NCBI GenBank assembly: GCA_951230915.1 | Contig: OX579635.1 | Location: forward strand, 49,662,001 to 49,726,000 | DNA: 64,000 nucleotides | Direction of reading: 5' to 3' | Origin: Antitrichia curtipendula | Lineage: Eukaryota; Streptophyta; Bryopsida; Hypnales; Leucodontaceae | Part shown: positions 29,601 to 44,185 of the stretch, in pieces | Layout: every line of letters starts with the position of its first letter | Position numbering within the stretch: position 1 is the first letter of the stretch | Notes under the pieces: generated by a model | The model's database searches: none | What the model was told of the DNA's origin: nothing | The model's input: only the letters and a program-made list of their open reading frames with translations | Translations under genes and position numbers: made by a program

Positions 29601-32600
29601 CAACTTCCACAATTGGGTTTAAGTGCCTTCTTTAATCAAATTTCATGACATTGGATGTAAAGAGACACTTAAATACAGGCCCACTTTTATTCCAAATTTG
29701 TTTTGATTCACGTAAGCATGGATGGAAATGACACATAAATTCAATATTTTCACGGATTCAAATACCTAAGGGTATTTGCAACTTCTACAATTGGATTCAA
29801 GTGCCCTACCAAATCAAATTCCATGACATTGGATGTAGGGAGACACTTAAGTACAAGCCCACTTTTATTCCAAATTTGTTTTGATTCACGTAAGCATGGA
29901 TTGAAATGACACACAAATTCAATATCTGCACGGATTCAAATACCTAAGGGTATTTGCAACTTCCACAATTGGATTCAAGTGCCTTCCCAAATCAAATTCC
30001 ATGACATTGGTTGTAAAGAGATACTTAAGTACAGGCCCACTTTTATTCCAAATTTGTTTTGATTCACGTAAGCATGGATTGCAATGACACACAAATTCAA
30101 TATTTTCATGGATTCAAATACCTAAGGGTATTTGCAACTTCCACAATTGGGTTTAAGTGCCTTCCTTAATCAAATTCCATGACATTGGATGTAGGGAGAC
30201 ACTTAAATACAGGCCCACTTTTATTCCAAATTTGTTTTGATTCACGTAAGCATGGATTGAAATGACACACAAATTCAATATTTTCACGGATTCAAATACC
30301 TAAGGGTATTTGCAACTTCCACAATTGGATTCAAGTGCCTTCCCAAATCAAATTCCATGACATTGGATGTAAAGAGACACTTAAGTACAGGCCCACTTTT
30401 ATTCCAAATTTGTTTTGATTCACGTAAGCATAGATTGCAATGACACACAAATTCAATATTTTCATGGATTCAAATACCTAAGGGTATTTGCAACTTCCAC
30501 AATTGGATTCAAGTGCCTTCCTTAATAAATTTCCATGACATTGGATGTAGGGAGACACTTAAATCCAGGCCCACTTTTATTCCAAATTTGTTTTGATTCA
30601 CGTAAGCATGGATTGAAATCACACATAAACTCAATATTTTCACGGATTCAAATACCTAAGGGTATTGGCAACTTCCACAATTGGGTTTAAGTGCCTTCCT
30701 TAATCAAATTCCATGACATTGGATGTAGGGAGACACTTAAATACAGGCCCACTTTTATTCCAAATTTGTTTTGATTCACGTAAGCATGGATTGAAATCAC
30801 ACACAAATTCAATATTTTCACGGATTCAAATACCTAAGGGTATTTGCAACTTCCACAATTGGGTTTAAGTGCCTTCCTTAATCAAATTTCATGACATTGG
30901 ATGTAAAGAGACACTTAAATACAGGCCCACTTTTATTCCAAATTTGTTTTGATTCACGTAAGCATGGATGGAAATGACACATAAATTCAATATTTTCATG
31001 GATTCAAATACCTAAGGGTATTTGCAACTTCCACAATTGGATTCAAGTGCCTTCCTTAATAAATTTCCATGACATTGGATGTAGGGAGACACTTAAGTAC
31101 AGGCCCACTTTTATTCCAAATTTGTTTTGATTCACGTAAGCATGGATTGAAATGACACACAAATTCAATATTTTCATGGATTCAAATATCTAAGGGTATT
31201 TGCAACTTCCACAATTGGATTCAAGTGCCTTCCCAAATCAAATTCCATGACATTGGATGTAAAGAGACACTTAAGTACAGGCCCACTTTTATTCCAAATT
31301 TGTTTTGATTCACGTAAGCATGGATTGCAATGACACACAAATTCAATATTTTCATGGATTCAAATACCTAAGGGTATTGGCAACTTCCACAATTGGATTC
31401 AAGTGCCTTCCCAAATCAAATTCCATGACATTGGATGTAAAGAGACACTTAAATACAGGCCCACTTTTATTCCAAATTTGTTTTGATTCACGTAAGCATG
31501 GATTGAAATGACACATAAATTCAATATTTTCATGGATTCAAATACCTAGGGTATTTGCAACTTCCACAATTGGGTTTAAGTGCCTTCCTTAATCAAATTC
31601 CATGACATTCGATGTAGTTTGACACTTAAATATAGGCCCTCTTTTATTCCAAATTTGTTTTGATCCACGTAAGCATGAATGGAAATGACACATAAATTCA
31701 ATATTTTCACGGATTCAAATACCTAAGGGTATTTGCAACTTCCACAATTGGGTTTAAGTGCCTTCCTTAATCAAATTCCATGACATTGGATGTAGGGAAA
31801 CACTTAAATACAGGCCCACTTTTATTCCAAATTTGTTTTGATTCACGTAAGCATGGATTGAAATCACACATAAATTCAATATTTTCACGGATTCAAATAC
31901 CTAAGGGTATTGGCAACTCCCACAATTGGGTTTAAGTGCCTTCCTTAATCAAATTCCATGACATTGGATGTAGGGAGACACTTAAATACAGGCCCTCTTT
32001 TATTCCAAATTTGTTTTGATTCACGTAAGCATGGATTGCAATGACACATAAATTCAATATTTTCACGGATTCAAATACCTAAGGGTATTTGCAACTTCCA
32101 CAATTGGGTTTAAGTGCCTTCTTTAATCAAATTTCATGACATTGGATGTAAAGAGACACTTAAATACAGGCCCACTTTTATTCCAAATTTGTTTTGATTC
32201 ACGTAAGCATGGATGGAAATGACACATAAATTCAATATTTTCACGGATTCAAATACCTAAGGGTATTTGCAACTTCTACAATTGGATTCAAGTGCCCTAC
32301 CAAATCAAATTCCATGACATTGGATGTAGGGAGACACTTAAGTACAAGCCCACTTTTATTCCAAATTTGTTTTGATTCACGTAAGCATGGATTGAAATGA
32401 CACACAAATTCAATATTTTCACGGATTCAAATACCTAAGGGTATTTGCAACTTCCACAATTGGATTCAAGTGCCTTCCCAAATCAAATTCCATGACATTG
32501 GATGTAAAGAGACACTTAAGTACAGGCCCACTTTTATTCCAAATTTGTTTTGATTCACGTAAGCATAGATTGCAATGACACACAAATTCAATATTTTCAT

Positions 32601-35600
32601 GGATTCAAATACCTAAGGGTATTTGCAACTTCCACAATTGGATTCAAGTGCCTTCCTTAATAAATTTCCATGACATTGGATGTAGGGAGACACTTAAATC
32701 CAGGCCCACTTTTATTCCAAATTTGTTTTGATTCACGTAAGCATGGATTGAAATCACACATAAACTCAATATTTTCACGGATTCAAATACCTAAGGGTAT
32801 TGGCAACTTCCACAATTGGGTTTAAGTGCCTTCCTTAATCAAATTCCATGACATTGGATGTAGGGAGACACTTAAATACAGGCCCACTTTTATTCCAAAT
32901 TTGTTTTGATTCACGTAAGCATGGATTGAAATCACACACAAATTCAATATTTTCACGGATTCAAATACCTAAGGGTATTTGCAACTTCCACAATTGGGTT
33001 TAAGTGCCTTCCTTAATCAAATTTCATGACATTGGATGTAAAGAGACACTTAAATACAGGCCCACTTTTATTCCAAATTTGTTTTGATTCACGTAAGCAT
33101 GGATGGAAATGACACATAAATTCAATATTTTCATGGATTCAAATACCTAAGGGTATTTGCAACTTCCACAATTGGATTCAAGTGCCTTCCTTAATAAATT
33201 TCCATGACATTGGATGTAGGGAGACACTTAAGTACAGGCCCACTTTTATTCCAAATTTGTTTTGATTCACGTAAGCATGGATTGAAATGACACACAAATT
33301 CAATATTTTCATGGATTCAAATATCTAAGGGTATTTGCAACTTCCACAATTGGATTCAAGTGCCTTCCCAAATCAAATTCCATGACATTGGATGTAAAGA
33401 GACACTTAAGTACAGGCCCACTTTTATTCCAAATTTGTTTTGATTCACGTAAGCATGGATTGCAATGACACACAAATTCAATATTTTCATGGATTCAAAT
33501 ACCTAAGGGTATTGGCAACTTCCACAATTGGATTCAAGTGCCTTCCCAAATCAAATTCCATGACATTGGATGTAAAGAGACACTTAAATACAGGCCCACT
33601 TTTATTCCAAATTTGTTTTGATTCACGTAAGCATGGATTGAAATGACACATAAATTCAATATTTTCATGGATTCAAATACCTAGGGTATTTGCAACTTCC
33701 ACAATTGGGTTTAAGTGCCTTCCTTAATCAAATTCCATGACATTCGATGTAGTTTGACACTTAAATATAGGCCCTCTTTTATTCCAAATTTGTTTTGATC
33801 CACGTAAGCATGAATGGAAATGACACATAAATTCAATATTTTCACGGATTCAAATACCTAAGGGTATTTGCAACTTCCACAATTGGGTTTAAGTGCCTTC
33901 CTTAATCAAATTCCATGACATTGGATGTAGGGAAACACTTAAATACAGGCCCACTTTTATTCCAAATTTGTTTTGATTCACGTAAGCATGGATTGAAATC
34001 ACACATAAATTCAATATTTTCACGGATTCAAATACCTAAGGGTATTGGCAACTCCCACAATTGGGTTTAAGTGCCTTCCTTAATCAAATTCCATGACATT
34101 GGATGTAGGGAGACACTTAAATACAGGCCCTCTTTTATTCCAAATTTGTTTTGATTCACGTAAGCATGGATTGCAATGACACATAAATTCAATATTTTCA
34201 CGGATTCAAATACCTAAGGGTATTTGCAACTTCCACAATTGGGTTTAAGTGCCTTCTTTAATCAAATTTCATGACATTGGATGTAAAGAGACACTTAAAT
34301 ACAGGCCCACTTTTATTCCAAATTTGTTTTGATTCACGTAAGCATGGATGGAAATGACACATAAATTCAATATTTTCACGGATTCAAATACCTAAGGGTA
34401 TTTGCAACTTCTACAATTGGATTCAAGTGCCCTACCAAATCAAATTCCATGACATTGGATGTAGGGAGACACTTAAGTACAAGCCCACTTTTATTCCAAA
34501 TTTGTTTTGATTCACGTAAGCATGGATTGAAATGACACACAAATTCAATATCTGCACGGATTCAAATACCTAAGGGTATTTGCAACTTCCACAATTGGAT
34601 TCAAGTGCCTTCCCAAATCAAATTCCATGACATTGGTTGTAAAGAGATACTTAAGTACAGGCCCACTTTTATTCCAAATTTGTTTTGATTCACGTAAGCA
34701 TGGATTGCAATGACACACAAATTCAATATTTTCATGGATTCAAATACCTAAGGGTATTTGCAACTTCCACAATTGGGTTTAAGTGCCTTCCTTAATCAAA
34801 TTCCATGACATTGGATGTAGGGAGACACTTAAATACAGGCCCACTTTTATTCCAAATTTGTTTTGATTCACGTAAGCATGGATTGAAATGACACACAAAT
34901 TCAATATTTTCACGGATTCAAATACCTAAGGGTATTTGCAACTTCCACAATTGGATTCAAGTGCCTTCCCAAATCAAATTCCATGACATTGGATGTAAAG
35001 AGACACTTAAGTACAGGCCCACTTTTATTCCAAATTTGTTTTGATTCACGTAAGCATAGATTGCAATGACACACAAATTCAATATTTTCATGGATTCAAA
35101 TACCTAAGGGTATTTGCAACTTCCACAATTGGATTCAAGTGCCTTCCTTAATAAATTTCCATGACATTGGATGTAGGGAGACACTTAAATCCAGGCCCAC
35201 TTTTATTCCAAATTTGTTTTGATTCACGTAAGCATGGATTGAAATCACACATAAATTCAATATTTTCACGGATTCAAATACCTAAGGGTATTGGCAACTT
35301 CCACAATTGGGTTTAAGTGCCTTCCTTAATCAAATTCCATGACATTGGATGTAGGGAGACACTTAAATACAGGCCCACTTTTATTCCAAATTTGTTTTGA
35401 TTCACGTAAGCATGGATTGAAATCACACACAAATTCAATATTTTCACGGATTCAAATACCTAAGGGTATTTGCAACTTCCACAATTGGGTTTAAGTGCCT
35501 TCCTTAATCAAATTTCATGACATTGGATGTAAAGAGACACTTAAATACAGGCCCACTTTTATTCCAAATTTGTTTTGATTCACGTAAGCATGGATGGAAA

Positions 35601-38600
35601 TGACACATAAATTCAATATTTTCATGGATTCAAATACCTAAGGGTATTTGCAACTTCCACAATTGGATTCAAGTGCCTTCCTTAATAAATTTCCATGACA
35701 TTGGATGTAGGGAGACACTTAAGTACAGGCCCACTTTTATTCCAAATTTGTTTTGATTCACGTAAGCATGGATTGCAATGACACACAAATTCAATATTTT
35801 CATGGATTCAAATATCTAAGGGTATTTGCAACTTCCACAATTGGATTCAAGTGCCTTCCCAAATCAAATTCCATGACATTGGATGTAAAGAGACACTTAA
35901 GTACAGGCCCACTTTTATTCCAAATTTGTTTTGATTCACGTAAGCATGGATTGCAATGACACACAAATTCAATATTTTCATGGATTCAAATACCTAAGGG
36001 TATTTGCAACTTCCACAATTGGATTCAAGTGCCTTCCCAAATCAAATTCCATGACATTGGATGTAAAGAGACACTTAAATACAGGCCCACTTTTATTCCA
36101 AATTTGTTTTGATTCACGTAAGCATGGATTGAAATGACACATAAATTCAATATTTTCATGGATTCAAATACCTAGGGTATTTGCAACTTCCACAATTGGG
36201 TTTAAGTGCCTTCCTTAATCAAATTCCATGACATTCGATGTAGTTTGACACTTAAATATAGGCCCTCTTTTATTCCAAATTTGTTTTGATCCACGTAAGC
36301 ATGAATGGAAATGACACATAAATTCAATATTTTCACGGATTCAAATACCTAAGGGTATTTGCAACTTCCACAATTGGGTTTAAGTGCCTTCCTTAATCAA
36401 ATTCCATGACATTGGATGTAGGGAAACACTTAAATACAGGCCCACTTTTATTCCAAATTTGTTTTGATTCACGTAAGCATGGATTGAAATCACACATAAA
36501 TTCAATATTTTCACGGATTCAAATACCTAAGGGTATTTGCAACTTCTACAATTGGATTCAAGTGCCCTACCAAATCAAATTCCATGACATTGGATGTAGG
36601 GAGACACTTAAATACAGGCCCTCTTTTATTCCAAATTTGTTTTGATTCACGTAAGCATGGATTGCAATGACACATAAATTCAATATTTTCACGGATTCAA
36701 ATACCTAAGGGTATTTGCAACTTCCACAATTGGGTTTAAGTGCCTTCTTTAATCAAATTTCATGACATTGGATGTAAAGAGACACTTAAATACAGGCCCA
36801 CTTTTATTCCAAATTTGTTTTGATTCACGTAAGCATGGATGGAAATGACACATAAATTCAATATTTTCACGGATTCAAATACCTAAGGGTATTTGCAACT
36901 TCTACAATTGGATTCAAGTGCCCTACCAAATCAAATTCCATGACATTGGATGTAGGGAGACACTTAAGTACAAGCCCACTTTTATTCCAAATTTGTTTTG
37001 ATTCACGTAAGCATGGATTGAAATGACACACAAATTCAATATCTGCACGGATTCAAATACCTAAGGGTATTTGCAACTTCCACAATTGGATTCAAGTGCC
37101 TTCCCAAATCAAATTCCATGACATTGGTTGTAAAGAGATACTTAAGTACAGGCCCACTTTTATTCCAAATTTGTTTTGATTCACGTAAGCATGGATTGCA
37201 ATGACACACAAATTCAATATTTTCATGGATTCAAATACCTAAGGGTATTTGCAACTTCCACAATTGGGTTTAAGTGCCTTCCTTAATCAAATTCCATGAC
37301 ATTGGATGTAGAGAGACACTTAAGTACAAGCCCACTTTTATTCCAAATTTGTTTTGATTCACGTAATTTGGATTGAAATGACACACAAATTCAATATTTT
37401 CATGGATTCAAATACCTAAGGGTATTTGCAACTTCCACAATTGGATTCAAGTGCCTTCCCAAATCAAATTCCATGACATTGGATGTAAAGAGACACTTAA
37501 GTACAGGCCCACTTTTATTCCAAATTTGTTTTGATTCACGTAAGCATGGATTGCAATGACACACAAATTCAATATTTTCATGGATTCAAATACCTAAGGG
37601 TATTTGCAACTTCCACAATTGGGTTTAAGTGCCTTCCTTAATCAAATTCCATGACAATGGATGTAGAGAGACACTTAAGTACAAGCCCACTTTTATTCCA
37701 AATTTGTTTTGATTCACGTAATTTGGATTGAAATGACACACAAATTCAATATTTTCATGGATTCAAATACCTAAGGGTATTTGCAACTTCCACAATTGGA
37801 TTCAAGTGCCTTCCCAAATCAAATTCCATGACATTGGATGTAGGGAGACACTTAAGTACAAGCCCACTTTTATTCCAAATTTGTTTTGATTCACGTAAGC
37901 ATGGATTGAAATGACACACAAATTTAATATCTGCACGTATACAAATACCTAGGGTATTTGCAACTTCCACAATTGGGTTTAAGTGCCTTCCTTAATCAAA
38001 TTCCATGACATTGGATGTAGAGAGACACTTAAATACAGGCCCACTTTTATTCCAAATTTTTTTGATTCACGTAAACATGGATGGAAATGACACATAAATT
38101 CAATATTTTCATGGATTCAAATACCTAAGGGTATTTGCAACTTCCACAATTGGGTTCAAGTGCCCTCCAAAATCAAATTCCATGACATTGGATGTAGGGA
38201 GACACTTAAGCACAGGCCCACTTTTATTCCAAATTTGTTTTGATTCACGTAAGCATGGATTGCAATGACACACAAATTCAATATTTTCACGGATTCAAAT
38301 ACCTAAGGGTATTTGCAACTTCCACAATTGGATTCAAGTGCCTTCCCAAATCAAATTCCATGACATTGGATGTAAAGAGACACTTAAGTACAGGCCCACT
38401 TTTATTCCAAATTTTTTTTGATTCACGTAAGCATGGATTGCAATGACACACAAATTCAATATTTTCATGGATTCAAATACCTAAGGGTATTTGCAACTTC
38501 CACAATTGGGTTTAAGTGCCTTCCTTAATCAAATTCCATGACATTGGATGTAGGGAGACACTTAAATACAGGCCCACTTTTATTCCAAATTTGTTTTGAT

Positions 38601-38720
38601 TCACGTAAGCATGGATTGAAATCACACATAAATTCAATATTTTCACGGATTCAAATACCTAAGGGTATTGGCAACTTCCACAATTGGGTTTAAGTGCATT
38701 CCTTAATCAAATTCCATGAC
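26622..38720. repeat. 14-mer higher-order repeat domain (2,491 bp) with a 12-mer derivative
   Basis: A private marker monomer carrying TGTAGTTTGACAC, GGCCCTCTTTTATTCC and GATCCACGTAAGCATGAATGG anchors the units, with its GACATTCG at 26,622, 29,113, 31,604, 33,739 and 36,230. Spacings are 2,491, 2,491, 2,135 and 2,491 bp, that is 14, 14, 12 and 14 monomers, each one base short because the monomer before the marker carries CTAGGG instead of CTAAGGG. Copies look nearly identical over their full length. After the last marker the order frays towards 38.7 kb. Confidence 0.9.
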
Positions 38721-41084
38721 ATTGGATGTAGGGAGACACTTAAATACAGGCCCACTTTTATTCCAAATTTGTTTTGATTCACGTAAGCATGGATTGAAAT
38801 CACACACAAATTCAATATTTTCACGGATTCAAATACCTAAGGGTATTTGCAACTTCCACAATTGGGTTTAAGTGCCTTCATTAATCAAATTTCATGACAT
38901 TGAATGTAAAGAGACACTTAAATACAGGCGCACTTTTATTCCAAATTTGGTTTGATTCATGTAAGCATGGATGGAAATGACACATAAATTCAATATTTTC
39001 ATGGATTCAAATACCTAAGGGTATTTGCAACTTCTACAAATGGATTCAAGTGCCCTACCAAATCAAATTCCATGACATTGGATGTAGGGAGACACTTAAG
39101 TACAAGCCCACTTTGATTCCAAATTTGTTTTGATTCACGTAAGCATGGATGGAAATGACACACAAATTCAATATCTGCACGGATTCAAATACCTAAGGGT
39201 ATTTGCAACTTCCACAATTGGATTCAAGTGCCTTCCCAAATCAAATTCCATGACATTGGTTGTAAAGAGACACTTAAGTACAGGCCCACTTTTATTCCAA
39301 ATTTGTTTTGATTCACGTAAGCATGGATTGCAATGACACACAAATTCAATATTTTCATGGATTCAAATACCTAAGGGTATTTGCAACTTCCACAATTGGG
39401 TTTAAGTGCCTTCCTTAATCAAATTCCATGACATTGGATGTAGGGAGACACTTAAATACAGGCCTACTTTTATTCCAAATTTGTTTTGATTCACGTAAGC
39501 ATGGATTGAAATCACAGACAAATTCAATATTTTCACGGATTCAAATATCTTAGGGTATTTGCAACCTCCACAATTGGATTCAAGTGCCTTCCCAAATCAA
39601 ATTCCATGACATTGGATGTAAAGAGACACTTAAGTACAGGCCCACTTTTATTCCAAATTTGTTTTGATTCACGTAAGCATGGATTGAAATGACACACAAA
39701 TTCAATATTTTCATGGATTCAAATACCTAAGGGTATTTGCAACTTCCACAATTGGATTCAAGTGCCTTCCTTAATCAATTTCCATGACATTGGATGTAGG
39801 GAGACACTTAAATACAAGCCCACTTTTATTCCAAATTTGTTTTGATTTACGTAAGTATGGATTGAAATGACACATAAATTCAATATTTTCACGGATTCAA
39901 ATACCTAAGGGTATTTGCAACTTGTACAATTGGGTTCAAGTGCCCTACCAAATCAAATTCCATGACATTGGATGTAAAGAGACACTTAAGTACAAGCCCA
40001 CTTTTATTCCAAGTTTGTTTTGATTCACGTAATCTGGATTGAAATGACACACAAATTCAATATTTTCATGAATTCAAATACCTAAGGGTATTTGCAACTT
40101 CCACAATTGGATTCAAGTGCCTTCCCAAATCAAATTCCATGACATTGGATGTAAAGAGACAATTAAGTACAAGCCCACTTTTATTCCAAATTTGTTTAGA
40201 TTCACGTAAGCATGGATTGAAATGACACACAAATTTAATATCTGCACGTATACAAATACCTAGGGTATTTGCAACTTCCACAATTGGGTTTAAGTGCCTT
40301 CCTTAATCAAATTCCATGACATTGGATGTAGGGAGACACTTAAATACAGGCCCACTTTTATTCCAAATTTTTTTGATTCACGTAAACATGGATGGAAATG
40401 ACACATAAATTCAATATTTTCATGGATTCAAATACCTAAGGGTATTTGCAACTTCTACAATTGGGTTCAAGTGCCCTCCCAAATCAAATTCCATGACATT
40501 GGATGTAGGGAGACACTTAAGTACAGGCCCACTTTTATTCCAAATTTGTTTTGATTCACGTAAGCATGGATTGCAATGACACACGAATTCAATATTTTCA
40601 CGGATTCAAATACCTAAGGGTATTTGCAACTTCCACAATTGGGTTCAAGTGCCTTCCCAAATCAAATTCCATGACATTGGATGTAAAGAGACACTTAAGT
40701 ACAGGCCCACTTTTATTCCAAATTTGTTTTGATTCACGTAAGCATGGATTGCAATGACACACAAATTCAATATCTGCACGAATACGAATACCTAAGGGTA
40801 TTTGCAACTTCCACAATTGGATTCAAGTGCCTTCCCAAATCAAATTCCATGACATTGGTTGTAAAGAGGCACTTAAGTACAGGCCCACTTTTATTCCAAA
40901 TTTGTTTTGATTCACGTAAGCATGGATTGCAATGACACACAAATTCAATATTTTCATGGATTCAAATACCTAAGGGTATTTGCAACTTCCACAATTGGAT
41001 TCAAGTGCCTTCCTTAATAAATTTCCATGACATTGGATGTAGGGAGACACTTAAATACAGGCCCACTTTTATTCCAAATTTGTT

Positions 41085-44000
41085 TTGATTCACGTAAGCA
41101 TGGATTGCAATGACACACAAATTCAATATTTTCATGGATTCAAATATCTAAGGGTATTTGCAACTTCCACAATTAGATTCAAGTGCCCTACCAAATCAAA
41201 TTCCATGACATTGGATGTAAAGAGACACTTAAATACAGGCCCACTTTTATTCCAAATTTGTTTTGATTCACGTAAGCATGGATGGAAATGACACATAAAT
41301 TCAATATTTTCATGGATTCAAATACCTAGGGTATTTGCAACTTCCACAATTGGGTTTAAGTGCCTTCCTTAATCAAAGTCCATGACATTCGATGTAGTTT
41401 GACACTTAAATATAGGCCCTCTTTTATTCCAAATTTGTTTTGATTCACGTAAGCATGAATGGAAATGACACATAAATTCAATATTTTCACGGATTCAAAT
41501 ACCTAAGGGTATTGGCAACTTCCACAATTGGGTTTAATTGCCTTCCTTAATCAAATTCCATGACATTGGATGTAGGGAGACACTTAAGTACAAGCCCACT
41601 TTTATTCCAAATTTGTTTTGATTCACGTAAGCATGGATTGAAATCACACATAAATTCAATATTTTCACGGATTCAAATACCTAAGGGTATTGGCAACTTC
41701 CACAATTGGGTTTAAGTGCCTTCCTTAATCAAATTCCATGACATTGGATGTAGGGAGACACTTAAATACAGGCCCACTTTTATTCCAAATTTGTTTTGAT
41801 TCACGTAAGCATGGATGGAAATGACACATAAATTCAATATTTTCACGGATTCAAATACCTAAGGGTGTTTGCAACTTCTACAATTGGATTCAAGTGCCCT
41901 ACCAAATCAAATTCCATGACATTGGATGTAGGGAGACACTTAAGTACAGGCCCACTTTTATTCCAAATTTGTTTTGATTCACGTAAGCATGGATTGCAAT
42001 GACACACAAATTCAATATCTGCACGGATACGAATACCTAAGGGTATTTGCAACTTCCACAATTGGATTCAAGTGCCTTCCCAAATCAAATTCCATGACAT
42101 TGGTTGTAAAGAGGCACTTAAGTACAGGCCCACTTTTATTCCAAATTTGTTTTGATTCACGTAAGCATGGATTGCAATGACACACAAATTCAATATTTTC
42201 ATGGATTCAAATACCTAAGGGTATTTGCAACTTCCACAATTGGGTTTAAGTGCCTTCCTTAATCAAATTCCATGACATTGGATGTAGGGAGACACTTAAA
42301 TACAGGCCCACTTTTATTCCAAATTTGTTTTGATTCACGTAAGCATGGATTGCAATGACACACAAATTCAATATTTTCATGGATTCAAATATCTAAGTGT
42401 ATTTGCAACCTCCACAATTGGATTCAAGTGCCTTCCCAAATCAAATTCCATGACATTGGATGTAAAGAGACACTTTAATACAGGCCCACTTTTATTCCAA
42501 ATTTGTTTTGATTCACGTAAGCATGGATTGAAATGACACACAAATTCAATATTTTCATGGATTCAAATACCTAGGGTATTTGCAACTTCCACAATTGGGT
42601 TTAAGTGCCTTCCTTAATCAAATTCCATGACATTCGATGTAGTTTGACACTTAAATATAGGCCCACTTTTATTCCAAATTTGTTTTGATTCACGTAAGCA
42701 TGGATTGAAATGACACACAAATTCAATATTTTCACGGATTCAAATATCTTAGGGTATTTGCAACTTCCACAATTGGATTCAAGTGCCTTCCCAAATCAAA
42801 TTCCATAACATTGGATGTAAAGAGACACTTAAGTACAGGCCCACTTTTATTCCAAGTTTGTTTTGATTCACGTAAGCATGGATTGCAATGACACACAAAT
42901 TCAATATTTTCATGGATTCAAATACCTAAGGGTATTGGCAACTTCCACAATTGGGTTTAAGTGCCTTCCTTAATCAAATTCCATGACATTGGATGTAGGG
43001 AGACACTTAAATACAGGCCCACTTTTATTCCAAATTTGTTTTGATTCACGTAAGCATGGATTGAAATCACACATAAATTCAATATTTTCACGGATTCAAA
43101 TACCTAAGGGTATTGGCAACTTCCACAATTGGGTTTAAGTGCCTTCCTTAATCAAATTCCATGACATTGGATGTAGGGAGACACTTAAATACAGGCCCAC
43201 TTTTATTCCAAATTTGTTTTGATTCACGTAAGCATGGATGGAAATGACACATAAATTCAATATTTTCACGGATTCAAATACCTAAGGGTATTTGCAACTT
43301 CTACAATTGGATTCAAGTGCCCTACCAAATCAAATTCCATGACATTGGATGTAGGGAGACACTTAAGTACAGGCCCACTTTTATTCCAAATTTGTTTTGA
43401 TTCACGTAAGCATGGATTGCAATGACACACAAATTCAATATTTTCATGGATTCAAATACCTAAGGGTATTTGCAACTTCCACAATTGGGTTTAAGTGCCT
43501 TCCTTAATCAAATTCCATGACATTGGATGTAGGGAGACACTTAAATACAGGCCCACTTTTATTCCAAATTTGTTTTGATTCACGTAAGCATGGATTGCAA
43601 TGACACACAAATTCAATATTTTCATGGATTCAAATATCTAAGTGTATTTGCAACCTCCACAATTGGATTCAAGTGCCTTCCCAAATCAAATTCCATGACA
43701 TTGGATGTAAAGAGACACTTTAATACAGGCCCACTTTTATTCCAAATTTGTTTTGATTCACGTAAGCATGGATTGAAATGACACACAAATTCAATATTTT
43801 CATGGATTCAAATACCTAGGGTATTTGCAACTTCCACAATTGGGTTTAAGTGCCTTCCTTAATCAAATTCCATGACATTCGATGTAGTTTGACACTTAAA
43901 TATAGGCCCACTTTTATTCCAAATTTGTTTTGATTCACGTAAGCATGGATTGAAATGACACACAAATTCAATATTTTCACGGATTCAAATATCTTAGGGT

Positions 44001-44185
44001 ATTTGCAACTTCCACAATTGGATTCAAGTGCCTTCCCAAATCAAATTCCATAACATTGGATGTAAAGAGACACTTAAGTACAGGCCCACTTTTATTCCAA
44101 GTTTGTTTTGATTCACGTAAGCATGGATTGCAATGACACACAAATTCAATATTTTCATGGATTCAAATACCTAAGGGTATTTGCA
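41085..44185. repeat. 7-mer higher-order repeat (1,245 bp)
   Basis: The same TGTAGTTTGACAC marker monomer returns at 41,384, 42,629 and 43,874, exactly 1,245 bp apart (7 monomers minus one base). The segment from about 42,190 to 42,940 matches 43,435 to 44,185 closely, including the unusual CACTTTAATACAGG, CAAATATCTTAGGG and CCATAACATTGG. Further markers follow at 46,009, 46,542 and 47,429 with spacings of 2,135, 533 and 887 bp, so the order decays to the right. Confidence 0.8.
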
